DNA from: Eopsaltria australis
Lineage: Eukaryota; Chordata; Aves; Passeriformes; Petroicidae
NCBI GenBank assembly: GCA_034509425.1
Contig: JAVTVJ010000513.1
Location: 782,157-846,156, forward strand
Reading direction: 5' to 3'
Length of the DNA: 64,000 nt
Positions 12,215-23,610 of this stretch are shown piece by piece. The position numbers were made by a program, and so were the translations under genes. How positions within the stretch are numbered: position 1 is the first letter of the stretch; each line of letters opens with the position of its first letter. Under the pieces are notes generated by a model. The model worked only from the letters and a program-made list of their open reading frames with translations, was not told the DNA's origin and searched no databases.

Positions 12215-13124
12215 AGCTTTTATATTCGGAGAAGTGGGGGGACAGGGCTTTCTGCTTTTCCCTTGTGATAATGTTCACACTAATACTTTAGTCTTCATGC
12301 CATATTGAATTCACTGTCTACCTCTCTAACTTGACCCACTGACTGTGTAAATGAGGAATTATGCCCTGTGTGTGTTTAAATAATGCAAATGTTCATGCAG
12401 GAATTTATTTGTCAAAATTCCTTTGTTACATTTCTTTCAGCTGCAGGGGCAGTGCCTGTTTCCATAGGAAGAGAGAAAAAGAATCCCTGCCCAGCAGCTC
12501 TGCCAGGGAGCAGCTGCACTTGGTCTTTTCAGAGCTGCACTCTTTCTACTTTTACCCATTCCTTTAATGTCCCTGTCCAAGGCCTGAGTGCTCTGGCAGC
12601 TCAACCACTGTCCTGTAGTGTCCATGCAGTGACCACAGGCAGGGACAGGCCATGGGCACTGCTGGGACACAGCTGGGCTCCATTATTGGGTTCACATCAG
12701 ACAGAGGGATCTCCCTGGGCAGTGCCCATGGCTTAGGTCTTCTTTCAAACTTAGTCTGAAGAACAAGCTCAAGGAATAAACTTCCCTTGCTGTGCTCCTT
12801 TGTCCCTGGAGTCAGTGCAGGGAGATCAGGGTCCCACTGTGGTACCTCAGGCACTGAGGGCTGGCTCAGGTGTTGTGTGTTAGTGGCCCATGGCCTTGGA
12901 GATGACAAATGATCTCCAGGTCACCTGCCTGGGGCTCTGCAGCTCCTGATGGCTCTGCTGGCAGGTGAGCACTTTTCTGTAGGCAATCAGAGCCTGCCAG
13001 GAGAGCACAGAGGATCTGCAGGGACAGCCCATCCCATCCAGTCAGCAGTGAATGGAGCCCTGGAGCAGAATCCTGCCCAGGGTGGGGTCACCCAGAGATA
13101 AAGGACTGAATCTCTCTGTGAACT
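12215..13124. other. Downstream flank of cassette B; no gene seen
   Basis: The sequence is non-coding and partly AT-rich at first. From about 12430 it resembles 36890-37610 of cassette D, with many differences. The short ORFs are not conserved between the two copies. Confidence 0.6.
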
Positions 13125-13636
13125 TGTTACCAAACATTGGTAAAATTAAACTCCTTAACACTAATGTAGCATTAAGAAGCAGCATTCTTTATTTGGTCAG
13201 GTGCACAAGGGGGTATCTCCTCTGAAGTGCCATGAATGCTAAGTACAGGAAAGCTCCTGTTTATAAACTGTATTTTACAGACATGCTCATTGATTCTTCT
13301 GGAATAAACATCTATATGATAATAATTTCCTTGTAATCATTAACATATGTTCTCTCTCCTTTGTGCATGTATTCATCTGTCCCAGAGGTCTCTTTGGTGG
13401 TCCCTGGTGGTAGGTGACCCCAAAGTCAGACCTGACTGTCCAATGAACTTGTACTGCTTTCAAATGAGGAGAGAATTGGGCATAACAGGGCTGGTTACTG
13501 TCCCATTTTTCTTCTTGGTCAATGTTTAACATGATCTGACAGAACAAGCACTGAGTGGTTTCATAGGCCCTGGGGTTTTTGAAGAGTGAGCATTACATTA
13601 ACCCAGCAGGTGCCAACAGTTCCTCATCTGGCAACA
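13125..13636 (-). mobile_element. Solo LTR (minus) inside cassette B
   Basis: The ends are TG...CA. On the minus strand it starts TGTTGCCAGATG and ends GGTAACA. It belongs to the family also present at 17061-17521 (+) and 53314-53793 (-). It is flanked by the 4-bp repeat AACT on both sides (13121-13124 and 13637-13640). Cassette D has an uninterrupted version of the site at about 37608-37612, so this is an insertion in B after B and D separated. A short duplication of this size suits a class I element. Confidence 0.75.
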
Positions 13637-14330
13637 AACTGGCAAAGGAGAGCTCTGCAGGGCCAGGGGACACAGCAGGGACAGGGACAGGAGTGTGGGC
13701 AGTGAGTGGTGTGAGGCTCAGGGAAGTTGCCCAGGAGGATGCAGGGCAGCCCCAAGGCCATGTGGCAGCCCTGGAAGAAGGCAGGCACCTGTGAGCAGCC
13801 TCCATGGGCACAGCAGAGCCTGTGTGGCAGGGGCTGAGTGCAGGCAGCAGCAGCAGCTGCCTCTGTGTCCCAGCTGCAGCAGCAGAGCCCAGCAGAGGCA
13901 GCCCAGGGCCGCGGGCAGCAGAGCCCCCGTGCTCTGCAGAGCAGCACCCCCAGCTCGGGGGCTGTGGGGAGCAGCCCAGGGGCTGCAGCAATGGCTGCTC
14001 AGGCCAGCACAGACGTGTTCCCCTGGCCAAGGCTCTGTGGGCAGCTGGCAAGTGGCAGGAGCAGAGCAGGAGCCCGTGGCTGTGCACAGGAGCCCTGGCA
14101 AGAGGCTGCCCTGGCCCTGGGCCAGCAGGAGCTGCCTGAGGAGCTGCGGGGCCAACTCTCTGCTGCTGTGCTGGGCAGCGGGGCTGGCCCTGGGGCTGCA
14201 CCAGCTGCCCGAGCTGAGCATCTCCTGAGCATTGCAGACACACAGTGGCTGTCCCTGAGCTCCAGTGCCTCCAGTTCCTGCTGCAGGGCCACACAGCACT
14301 GGGCTGCTCTGCGCGGCTGCACATGGGACA
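13637..14330. repeat. Block shared almost identically with 37611-38290
   Basis: About 690 bp matches cassette D with only a handful of differences by eye, against much lower similarity left of the LTR. It is rich in CAGCAG/CTGCTG and open in long frames on both strands. I recognise no domain in either strand and do not call a gene. Confidence 0.8.
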
Positions 14331-15699
14331 TGGATTTCAGTGCTGCGAGAGGCACAGAAGGAGCAGATCCAAGCAAGGCTGTGCCTGGGACAGGTTGGGG
14401 GCCATGGGAGCTTGAGCAGGGTGTGGGAAGAAGGCAGGAGTTGGGAATCCCACAGGAATTGGCCATTCCTCAGCCAAACACAGCTTTTTGTTTGCAGCAA
14501 CAGCGAGGGAGGACAGAGGGACATCAGGAAAGCTTTGGGAGCTCCCAGGGTCAGAGGGAGGTGGGGAAATGGGGCACTGGGGAAAGTCTGCAAGGGAAGC
14601 AGCACAGGCCCAGGCCAGGCTAGGAGAGCTGCAGTGGGGGTGAGCAAAGGCCTTGGGGGGGCTGGGAGCACCCCCTGCCAACAGCAATGAGATTTGTGTC
14701 CCCTGGCTGTGGCTGCTGTCCCTGGCACTGAGGCCCATGAGGAGACACCAGTTCCTGGCAGCCCCAGGGCTTGTGGCCTCCTCCCGCAGCCCCCAGAGCT
14801 TTGCAGGGCTCCTGCTGCTCTCCTGCCCTCACCATCCCACAGCCCACATCCCCCTGCTCCGGGACAGCCACCAGCATCCTGTGAGGCCCCCGATGCCCAT
14901 TCCCAGGGGATGGGCTCAGGGCTTGGCTGTGCTGCTGGGCCAAGCCCAGGCAGGGCTTTCACAGCCCCATTCCAGAGTCCATTTCCCAGCTGGAGCCCGT
15001 GCTGCCTCTGAGTTCCTGCTTGCCCAGCCCCAGGGACGCTCTCCTTGTCTGCTCATTGCCCCCACGGTCTCTGGGCAGGGATGGCCTCAGTGGGGGCTGC
15101 TGACATCCTCAGACACTTGGAGGATGCTGCTGAATTTTCCCTCTCCAGAGGCTTCTTCAGCCTTCAGCTCTTCACTTCAGGAATTCAGTGCCTGAGGGCT
15201 CATTAACATTTCACAACACCCTAACAAGCCAAGACTCTGGGAATCATTGAGGTCTTCAATTCTTTTGGGGTTTATTAGACAGATTCCAGAAGTGTGTTCA
15301 AAGTGAATCTATTACAGTGAAAAAAGAATGAGAGAAGATCTTTTTCCCCTGGTATTCTTTTCCCGTTTATAGATTGATATCAGCAATCTCCAATTGATAT
15401 TGATCCTGAATCCCTCCTAATGCAGTCTGAATAGATACGAAAATCAAGACCCTTCATGGCTGACAATCAATCACATTTTGTCCCTACCCCCTCCCCACCA
15501 TTTCCCTCATCCAACCCCTGGCACTCAGAGCAGCCTTGTGCAAATCTGAGCTTCCTCCACTCCAGGCTGTGCCTGCAGCTTTCAGCTCCTTGGCACCAAC
15601 TCCCACCTGCTTTCCTTGCAGAAGGAGCTGCCCGAGACACACAGGGATGTTCATTTATTGTCAGCAAACAAAACCAAGGCAAGGCTCAGCTCCATAAAA
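14331..15699. other. GC-rich unique stretch; no gene recognised
   Basis: It has long overlapping ORFs on both strands (for example a minus-strand frame through 13718-14962), but these are low-complexity Pro/Gly/Ala/Ser/Leu readings with no recognisable domain. The part from 15200 to 15440 is AT-richer with nothing I can name. Confidence 0.5.
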
Positions 15700-16025
15700 A
15701 GCACAAGTCCAGCCCAAGGAGTGCTGGGGAATGGAGTCACATCCAGGGCTGTCCCCAGGGCTCAGGATTGGGGCCAGCTCAGTTCAATCTCTTTATTGCT
15801 GATGTGGACGAGGCCATCAAGGGCACCCTCAGTCAGTTGCCAGGTGAGCCCAAGCTGGATGGGAGTGTGGCTGTGCTGGAGGGCAGGAAGCTCTGCAGAG
15901 GGATCTGCACAGGCTGGAGCAGCCATGGGCCCAGGACAATTGGATGAGCTTCACCAAGGCCAAGGGCCGGCTCCTGCCCTGGGCTCACAACCACCCCAAA
16001 TCCCTGGCCGTGCCCTGCCCCTGAT
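15700..16025 (+). mobile_element. Old CR1 LINE fragment (ORF2 RT region)
   Basis: A decayed reading near 15780-15900 follows the CR1 reverse-transcriptase segment that the younger fragments carry at 18620-18780: the same order of FN-FI.D...EGI, ...LGGSV-like and LLEGRKAL-like elements. It is heavily mutated and truncated at both ends. Confidence 0.55.
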
Positions 16026-16435
16026 CCCCACAGCCTCATCAGCTTTGTGTCCTCGGGTCAGGAAAAGGTGAGACTCAAAGTCACAGAAAGTTTCTCATGA
16101 TGGCCAACATAAAAATGTAAACATGATAAAATTTAATAAACATTGAAACTTCTCTCAGCAATTTGAGACCTCCCAGCAGCATCTGACATTTCCACCATCC
16201 TCAAGGGATTTCTGTACAAAGCCAATTTTAGACAAAGATGATTCTGTGAGAGATACAAACACAATTAAGGTGGGATATCGGGGATGCTCTGCCTGGAGTT
16301 GGGGGAAAACAGCTCTAACATTGCTCTATTTGGAAAGGTGTCAATGGTGGATGGAGAAGGGGGGGTATCACGTGGCTTTTCGTGATGAGGAAATGCTGAA
16401 ACCAGCCTGACTCATTTTATCTCCTCCTGTCCTGG
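16026..16435. other. No gene; nothing recognised
   Basis: AT-balanced non-repetitive sequence between two CR1-like fragments, with no convincing ORF or repeat. Confidence 0.5.
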
Positions 16436-16620
16436 CTGGGATGAGGAGACCCTCAGCCTTCCCTGCTCCAGGCTGGACAAGCCCAGCTCCCTCAGCCTCT
16501 CCTCACAGCCAAAGGGCTCCAGCCCCACCTTGGAGGCCCTTCCCTAACCCTGCTCCAGCTGCCAGACATCTTTCCTGCCCTGGGGAACCCAAACCAGGCC
16601 CCAGTGACCTGGACAATCCA
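16436..16620 (-). mobile_element. CR1 fragment, antisense
   Basis: On the plus strand it reads AGGCTGGACAAGCCCAGCTC...CCTCAGCCTCTCCTCA. This is the reverse complement of the CR1 segment visible at 19140-19200 (GAGGAGGCTCAGGGGA...). It is short and diverged. Confidence 0.6.
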
Positions 16621-16850
16621 CGTCCTTGATGTCCTGGTCACACAGCCCTGGCCCCTTGTCCCTGTGTCAGGCTCTGGGGTGGATCTTGTGGAACATCCTT
16701 TGGTGGAGGCTGTGGCTCCAGGTGGGCCGGGGGGATCCCGGGGGACAGGGGACCCCACTGGGCATGGACAGCATTGGACTTGTCTGGGGAAACTGTGAGG
16801 GGGAGCTGGGGCAGAGTGACCAACCCAGTGACCTCACACAGGCCTGCTGG

Positions 16851-17042
16851 GATGTCACACAGCTCCACTGTAATGTCACACAGCCCCCTGTGATGTCACA
16901 GCCTGCTCTGTGATGTCATAGTCTGCTCTATGATTTCAGAGCTTTGCCCTGTGATGTCACAGCCAGCTCTGTGATGTCACAGATATGGCCTATGATGTCA
17001 TAGCTTATCAATGACATCACATCACCCACTCTGTGATGTCAC
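16851..17042. repeat. Ten TGATGTCA-like sites at 20-21 bp spacing
   Basis: Sites start at about 16850, 16871, 16891, 16911, 16931, 16952, 16972, 16993, 17012 (reverse, TGACATCA) and 17034. The core TGATGTCA differs by one transition from the palindromic cAMP response element TGACGTCA. The spacing is about two helical turns. The array stops just before the LTR at 17061. A regulatory role is inference; it may simply be a minisatellite. Confidence 0.7.
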
Positions 17043-17060
17043 ACCCACTCAGTGACCTCT

Positions 17061-17521
17061 TGTTACCAGATGATAAATTGCCTACACCTGCTGAGCTCAC
17101 ACAATGCTTGTTCTCCAAAACCACTGGCCCATGGAAAGCACACAATGCCCATTGTGTGAGAAGGGGAACTGGAAGTTCAGCAGCCTCAGTGTCCTGCCAG
17201 CTCAGCCAGGCCCACTGGAACATTGGGGTCCACGACCACCAGGGACCACCAGAGAGACCCCCAGGGCAGAAGAACACGTGTGTAAAGGGGAGGGGAAATA
17301 TGTTAATGATTGTGGGGAAATGATTCTCATATGTATGTTTAGTGCAGGACAATCAATGAATATGTGTGCAAAATACAGAATATAAACAGAAACTCTCCTG
17401 TTCTCAGCATGCACAGCTTTGGGAGGAGCCATCCCCTGTGCATCTGGCCGAATAAAGAATGCTGCTTCTTAATGCTGCATTGGTGTTAAGGAGTTTTTAT
17501 TTTACTGAAGTTTTGGTGACA
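17061..17521 (+). mobile_element. Solo LTR (plus)
   Basis: It starts TGTTACCAGATG and ends GGTGACA. A TATAAA lies at about 17382 and AATAAA at about 17450, followed by the family tail TTAAGGAGTTTTTATTTT. The flanks CTCT and CTCC differ by one base and could be a decayed 4-bp target duplication. CR1 sequence begins at once to the right. Confidence 0.7.
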
Positions 17522-19545
17522 CTCCCACTGCCAAGGAAAGCTCTGTCTCCTGCTGTTCCCAAACAGAGAAGGGCTGGTGGGAGATGTGGGGGTTGGAGGC
17601 TGCCTGGGGTACAGTGACTGTGAAATGATCAAGTTTTCAATATTCTGTGAAAGAAGGAGCGGCATCAACAAAACTTCTGCACTGGAATTACGGAGGGCAG
17701 ACTTTGGCCTATTCAGGATACAGATTTGGGGAGTACATGGGAAATAGCCCTTAAAAAGAAAGGGGTCCAGGAAGGACGGACAGACTTCAAGAAAGAAATC
17801 TTGTAGGTGCAGGAGCAGCCTGTCCCTGTGTGCCAAAACATGAGCTAGTAAGGGAAATGACTGGCCTAGCTGGCCATGGAGGTTTTCCTGGAACACAGGG
17901 AAAAAAGAGGGTGCATCACCTTTGGAGTGAAGGTCAGGCAACTCGGGAAATGTTTAAGGATGTTGTGAGGTCACGTAGAAAGAAAATTAGATCGGTGAAT
18001 GCTCTATTAAAACGTATCCTGGCTGCTTCTGGGAAGGATAATAAAAATGTTTTTATAAACAAATTTATAGTAAAAGGAGGGGTAAGAAGAACCCCTACTC
18101 TTTATTGGATGCAGTGGGAAATACAGTAAGTAAAGATGAGGAAAAGACCCAGCTACTTAACCCCTTCTTTGCCTCAGCTTTCTACATTAAGAGAGTCTAT
18201 CCTCAGGACAAGTGTTCTCCTGAGCTGGGAGATAGGGACAGGGAGCAGAACAGATCCCCTGTAATCCAGGAGGAAGCAGCTGGGGACCTGCTGAGCCACT
18301 CAGATGCTCACAGGTGTCTGTGGGACCAGATGGGACCCACCCTAGGGGGATGAGGGAGCTGCTGGATGAGCTCCCCAAGCTGCTCTCCATCATTTCTCAT
18401 CAGTCCTGGCTCAGCAGGGAGGTCCCAGAGCACTGGAGGTGCCAATGTGACCCCATCCCCAAGAAGGGCTGGAAGGAGGATCTGGGGAGCTCCATGCCTG
18501 TCAGCCTGACCTCGGTGCCTGGCAAGGTTATGGAACAGGTCACCTTGAGTGCCATCACACGGCAGCTACAGGATGGCCGAGGGCTCAGACCCAGCCAGCG
18601 TGGATTTCAATATCTTCATTGATGGTCTGGGTGAGGGGATTGAGTCCAGCATCAGCAAATTTGCAGCTGACACAAAGCTGGGTGTGAGTGTGGATCTGCT
18701 GGAGGGTAGGAGGGCTCTGCAGAGGGACCTGGACAGGCTGGACCCAGGGCCGAAATCCAACAAGGTGAGGTTTAACAAGACCTAGTGCCAGGTCCTGCAC
18801 TTTGGCCACAACAACCCCTGCAGTGCTACAGGCTGGGGACAGAGTGGCTGGACAGTGGCCAGGCAGAAAGGGACCTGGGGGCACTGATGGACAGCAGGCT
18901 GGACATGAGCCAGCAGTGTGCCCACGTGGCCAAGAAGGCCAATGGCAGCTGGCCTAGACAAGGAATGGTGTGGTCAGCAGGAGCAGGGCAGGGATTCTTC
19001 CCCTGGACTCGGCACTGGTGAGGCCACACCTCGAGTGCTGTGTCCAGTTCTGGGCCCCCAATTTAGGAAGGACATGGAGGGGCTGGAGCGTGTCCAGAGA
19101 AGGGCAAGAAGGCTGGTGAGGGGTGTGGAACACAAGTGCTGTGAGGAGTGTCTGAGGGAGCTGGGGTTGTTTATCCTGGAGAAGAGGAGGCTCAGGGGAG
19201 ACCTCATCACTCCCTACAACTCCCTGACAGGAGAGTGAAGCCAGGTGGGGTTCAGGCTCTTCTCCCTGGGAACAGTGACAGGACAAGAGGATACAGCCTT
19301 AAGCTGTGCCAGGGGTGGTTTAGGCTGGACATTAGGAGATATTCTTCACAGAAAGGGTGATTGGGCATTGGAATGGGCTGCCCAGGGAGGTGGTGGAGTC
19401 ACCGTCCCTGGAGGTGTTTAAGGCAAGACCGGATGTGGCACTCGGGGCCATGGTCTGGGTGACAAGGTGGTGTTGGGTCACAGGTTGGACTTGATAATGT
19501 CACTGGTCTTTTTCAGCCTGGTTGATTCTGTGATTCTGTGATGAT
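17522..19545 (+). mobile_element. CR1 LINE, 5' truncated and internally deleted
   Basis: The plus-strand reading begins in the endonuclease C-terminus (GYSD-like motif near 17620). It continues through the linker and the RT fingers (PVSLTSVPGKVMEQ at about 18498-18540), then skips the palm. It resumes with a FAADTKLG box at about 18655-18680, where a working CR1 has a double aspartate. The 3' part is the conserved CR1 tail with the GAAGAGGAGGCTCAGGGGA region and the terminal ATTCTGTGATTCTGTG at about 19527-19543. Several stops and frame changes make it inactive. Confidence 0.9.
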
Positions 19546-20112
19546 TGTGACACTGCAGGGCCCCAGAGAAGGAAGGGGCCATTGTGAAACACGAGGGCTG
19601 ACTGGAACCCAGGAGTCCATTGTGACACTATGGAATTAAAGAGGCCAAAAGAGATTCCGGGGCCCAATGGAACCAAGGGAACATGGCTACACTGTTGCTG
19701 CAGGGACTCGTGGAACTAAGGGAACAATTGTGAAACTGTGGTGCCCCATGGAACCGAAAGGCCACTGTGATACTGTGGGGCCTCATGTAACTTCCAGGCC
19801 ACTGTGACACTGCAGGATCTTGTGTAACCAGGGGTCCATCGTGACACTGCACCACCAAAGAGTCCATTGTGGCACTCAGGGGCCTCATGGAACCAAAGGG
19901 CCACTGTGATGCTGGGGGGCCTCATGGAACCAAGAGGCAATTGTGACACTATGGAACCAAGTAGAGCATTGGTGCACTGCAGGACTTCATGGTACCATGG
20001 ATCCATTGTGACACTGAAGAGTCTTGGGGAACAGAGGGGCCATTGAGACACCATGGAGCCTAGTGGAATAATGCAGACCATTGTGACACTCCAGAGTCTC
20101 ATGGAACCATGG
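19546..20112 (+). repeat. 37-39 bp minisatellite, array 3
   Basis: About 15 degenerate units begin directly at the CR1 3' end. They pass directly into another CR1 fragment at about 20113. Array 9 is joined to CR1 in the same way at about 46125. Confidence 0.9.
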
Positions 20113-20447
20113 TGACACCAAGCTGGGTGTGAGGGTAGATCACCTGAGGAGTAGGAGGGCTGTGCAAAGGGTCCTGGACAGGCTGGACCCAGGACCCAAA
20201 TCCAAAAGGTGAGGTTTAACAAGACCAAGTGCCAGCTCCTGCACTTTGGCCACAACAACCCCTGCAGTGCTACAGGCTGGGGATAGAGTGGCTGGACAGC
20301 GGCCAGGCAGAAAGGGACCTGGGGGCACTGATGGACAGCAGGCTGGACATGAGCCAGCAGTGTGCCCAGGTGGCCAAGAAGGCCAATGGCAGCTGGCCTG
20401 GATCAGGAATGGTGTGGCCAGCAGGAGCAGAGCTGCTGTGCCAGCCC
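20113..20447 (+). mobile_element. CR1 fragment joined to cassette C
   Basis: It matches 18670-18985 of the longer CR1: the ACACCAAGCTGGGTGTGAG start, LLE-type box, and the segment ending GCCAGCAGGAGCAG. It then breaks into the downstream flank of cassette C. The left junction with the minisatellite is shared with 46126, so that junction was duplicated with the cassette. Confidence 0.85.
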
Positions 20448-23400
20448 TGATCTGTCCCCAGCTCTGCACACAGACATTGCTGCTGCAACTCCAGAGGAGG
20501 GAACAAAAGGGGGATCTCCAGTGAAAACTTTGCTGCGCAATCCTTTAGTTCGTTTAAAGCCACCGAGCAGAGCTCCTCATTGACACAGTCTGGGGCCACA
20601 GTAAAGGTGGAGACAAACAAAATGAGAAATGGCACAAACAATGGCCTTTCTTTGCAAACAATATTAAAAATACTAAAACAAAAACAAAAAAACATGACAA
20701 CCAAACCAAAAAGAACTATTATGATGATTCATAGATGGTGCCAATGTGACCCCATCCACAAAAAAGGCAAGGAAACAAGTGATTTGCAGAAAGTGGCAAC
20801 CAGTTTAATGTTTCTGAAATTGTCCAGTCATCAGTCTCCACACTGCAGCCTTGACCTCCTGGTTCCTCAGGCTGTAGATGAGGGGGTTCAGGGCTGGAGG
20901 CACCACTGAGTACAGAACTGACACCGCCAGATCCAGGGATGGGGAGGAGATGGAGGGGGGCTTCAGGTAGGAAAAAAAGCCAGTGCTGAGGAACAGGGAG
21001 ACCACAGCCAGGTGAGGGAGGCACATGGAAAAGGCTTTGTGCCGCCCCTGCTCAGAGACGATCCTCAGTACAGCCCTGAAGATCTGCACATAGGAGAAAA
21101 CAATAAACACAAAACAGAAAAGAGTTAAACAGCCACTTACTGCAAGAAGCCCAAGTTCCCTTAGGTAAAAGTGTGAGCAGGAAAGACTGAGGATCTGGGG
21201 GACTTCACAGAAGAACTGGCCCAGGGCATTGCCCTGGCACAGGGGCAGGGAAAATGTATTGGCTGTGTGCAGCAGAGCATTGAGAAAGCCACTGGCCCAG
21301 GCAGCTGCTGCCATGTGGGCACAAGCTCTGCTGCCCAGGAGGGTCCCGTAGTGCAGGGGTTTGCAGATGGACACGTAGCGGTCGTAGCACATGATGGTCA
21401 GGAGAGAAAACTCTGCTGACATGAAAAACATAAAGAAAAAGAGCTGTGCAGCACATCCTGAGTAGGAGATGGTGCTGGTGTCCCAGAGGGAATTGTGCAT
21501 GGCTTTGGGGACAGTGGTGCAGATGGAGCCCAGGTCGCTGAGGGCCAGGTTGAGCAGGAAGAAGAACATGGGGGTGTGCAGGTGGTGGCCGCAGGCTACG
21601 GCGCTGATGATGAGGCCGTTGCCCAGGAGGGCAGCCAGGGAGATGGCCAGGAAGAGGCAGAAGTGCAGGAGCTGCAGCTGCCGCGTGTCTGCCAATGGCA
21701 GCAGGAGGAAGTGGCTGATGGAGCTGCTGTTGGACATTTTCTATTTCATGTCATCACTATCTGCAGGAAAAGCAATCATGGAACAGTTTGGTTTGCAGAG
21801 CACTTTAAATACCCCAGCTCACTTTGGTGGCTCTTTCCCCCCACTGCCTGCCCAGGGCTCTGCTGCCTGGAGCTGTCCCTGCCAGCAGCTGCTTCCCTGT
21901 GCCCAGGGCTGGGCCCTGCCAGTGCTGCCAGAGCCCAGCCCAGCCCTGGGGGCTCAGCTCTGCCCTGCAGAGCCCTCCCAGCACAGGGCACTGCCCAGGG
22001 GCAGCTCTGGCTCTGCAGGCTCTGATGGCAAAGTCAGAGAAACCCTGAGGAGACTGGAAAAGTGACACTGATGCTGCCTGTAAGGGACCCTGTGCTGATT
22101 GCTGACACTTCCCGGTTTATTCACAGCTGAGAGAAAAAGTTTTGGATTTTTCTCAACCTGAAGTGAGAGATGAATATCTCTGTGTGATTTACCATGCAGG
22201 CAATGCAGAGCAGGAGACTAAAAAAGCATAATTTTTCGCTTTTATGCAGTCCCTGCCTGGCTCTGCTCCCTGTATGTATGTACTAGGAAATATCCTGGAG
22301 TTAAATGTCATGCTGGGAGCAGTCCTGAGCAGTGTAGCCTCCTCACCACACAAGAAGAACACTTTCAAGCCTCACCAGCTGTCTCCTTCCACCCAGATCT
22401 TGTCCCCCAGCACTGGCAGCAGCTCCCCGGGCTGGCTGAGAGCTGCCCCTGGCAGGCAGCAGAGTCCCTGCCCCAACACAGCGCCCTGGGCTGCAGGACC
22501 CTGCTCTGCAGGACAGCCCTGGGCACCCCTGGCTGCTCTACACAAGAGAGAATCAGAGAATGCACTTACAGGATCTGTAGTCATTGGGATGTTCCAGCTT
22601 TAGGAGATCACTCCAGGAGCTGCAGCTGCCTTGTCCTGCAGCCAGAGGCTTCCTGTGTCAAGGGCTGGCAATGATTCTCCCCCAGGCACTTCTCAGCATC
22701 TTCCCAGCCCTGACTGATTGAAGTTCTCTGTGCCTCTGTGCTGTGCCCGGGGTGGCTGCAGGCAGTGCCCCAGCCCTGCTGGGCTGTGCACAGGAGCTGC
22801 TCCTGGCCAGAGCTGTCTCTCTGCAGCGCTGCCCTTGCCAGGAGCTGCCTCTGTGCCAGGAGCCCGGCCCAGCTCAGCAGCACAGACACAGCACAAGGAC
22901 TGTAATGACCCTCTGGGGCTTTGGTGCTGAGTCCCTGAACATCAGGCTCTGAGAGGGAGTTGAAGAAACTTCTCAAGAATTCAAAGTCAGAATCAAACTC
23001 CAAAGTTTCTTGAAGTTTTAATGGGTCCCTCTGAGGGACACAACTGAGAAAGTGTCCCCAGGTTCCAGTTAGAGCAGAACACTGGAGGCAGTGATGACAG
23101 CTGGGGACAAACAAGGCAAAGGTGTCTGTGATGCTGAGCAAAGCTGGATGTGTTTCAGCAATGCAAAGGGCCAAGGCCTGAGCCCCAGCCCCTGGCAAGG
23201 CACATCCTGTCCCTCCCTCATTGCTCAGGCCTCTTCCCGGGCCACTGCCATGTGGCCATGTGCAATGGCAAGGGCAGCACCATGGGGCGGCCCCTGCCAG
23301 GCTGCTGAGCAGGGCCAAGGAGGCAATGAGGCCCCAGCACAGCAAGGCTCACTTGTCTCCTCCTCATGCCTCACGCCCAGGGCCAGCAGCCATGGCCAAA

Positions 23401-23610
23401 GTGCTGCAGGAGTTGCCTCTGGCAGGGCCTTGCAGCTGCTGCCCATGCCTGTGGCCTCTGCAGCCCAGGCTGTGCTACGGTGTCCCTGCCCTGCGCCTCT
23501 GTCCCTGCAGGCTGTCGTCATGCCCTGGCTGCCCCACCTGGCTGGCCCCTTCCTTTGCTGACAGCTCTGCGTCCTGCCTGCCTCTGCCTGCCCACACAAA
23601 GCCTTGGCCT
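20448..23610 (-). repeat. OR cassette C
   Basis: Read on the minus strand: distal upstream block (about 22870-23610), proximal upstream block (about 21776-22870), intact receptor (20805-21737), and a downstream flank (20448-20804) matched at 47500-47842 in cassette E. Left of 20448 it is fused to CR1. Confidence 0.85.
20805..21737 (-). CDS. OR14-like: Olfactory receptor, family 14-like, intact
   Basis: A 310-residue seven-transmembrane odorant receptor of the rhodopsin class. It would sit in the cilia membrane of olfactory neurons and signal through the olfactory G protein (family knowledge). Visible features: an N-glycosylation sequon NSS at residues 3-5; GN of TM1 at 39-40; HTPMFFFL at 54-61; conserved Cys95 before TM3; the MCYDRYVSIC box at 116-125; extra Cys in the second extracellular loop (167, 177, 187); KAFSMCLPH at 234-242; NPLIYSLRN at 284-292. 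The start is the ATG preceding SNSSS; a splice acceptor (TTTTCCTGCAG) lies 24 bases upstream, consistent with a single coding exon preceded by 5' untranslated exons. The sequence resembles the avian gamma-c (OR14) expansion. There are no stops or frameshifts. The ligand is unknown. Confidence 0.95.
   Translation of the reverse strand: MSNSSSISHFLLLPLADTRQLQLLHFCLFLAISLAALLGNGLIISAVACGHHLHTPMFFFLLNLALSDLGSICTTVPKAMHNSLWDTSTISYSGCAAQLFFFMFFMSAEFSLLTIMCYDRYVSICKPLHYGTLLGSRACAHMAAAAWASGFLNALLHTANTFSLPLCQGNALGQFFCEVPQILSLSCSHFYLRELGLLAVSGCLTLFCFVFIVFSYVQIFRAVLRIVSEQGRHKAFSMCLPHLAVVSLFLSTGFFSYLKPPSISSPSLDLAVSVLYSVVPPALNPLIYSLRNQEVKAAVWRLMTGQFQKH

Larger units (their letters stand above)
9939..14330 (+). 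repeat. OR cassette B (inverted relative to A, C, E)
   Basis: The order is distal upstream block (9950-10640), proximal upstream block (10640-11750), receptor remnant (11778-12214) and downstream flank. The upstream blocks are close inverted copies of those in C and E. The downstream flank matches cassette D (36840-38290) and is interrupted by a solo LTR at 13125-13636. Confidence 0.8.

Noticed and set aside
13718..14962. A 414-codon minus-strand ORF, with a related 353-codon one at 37350-38411.
   Set aside because: Low-complexity Leu/Pro/Cys/Ser/Ala readings in GC-rich CAG/CTG DNA. Plus-strand frames are also long, and no known domain or splice structure supports coding.
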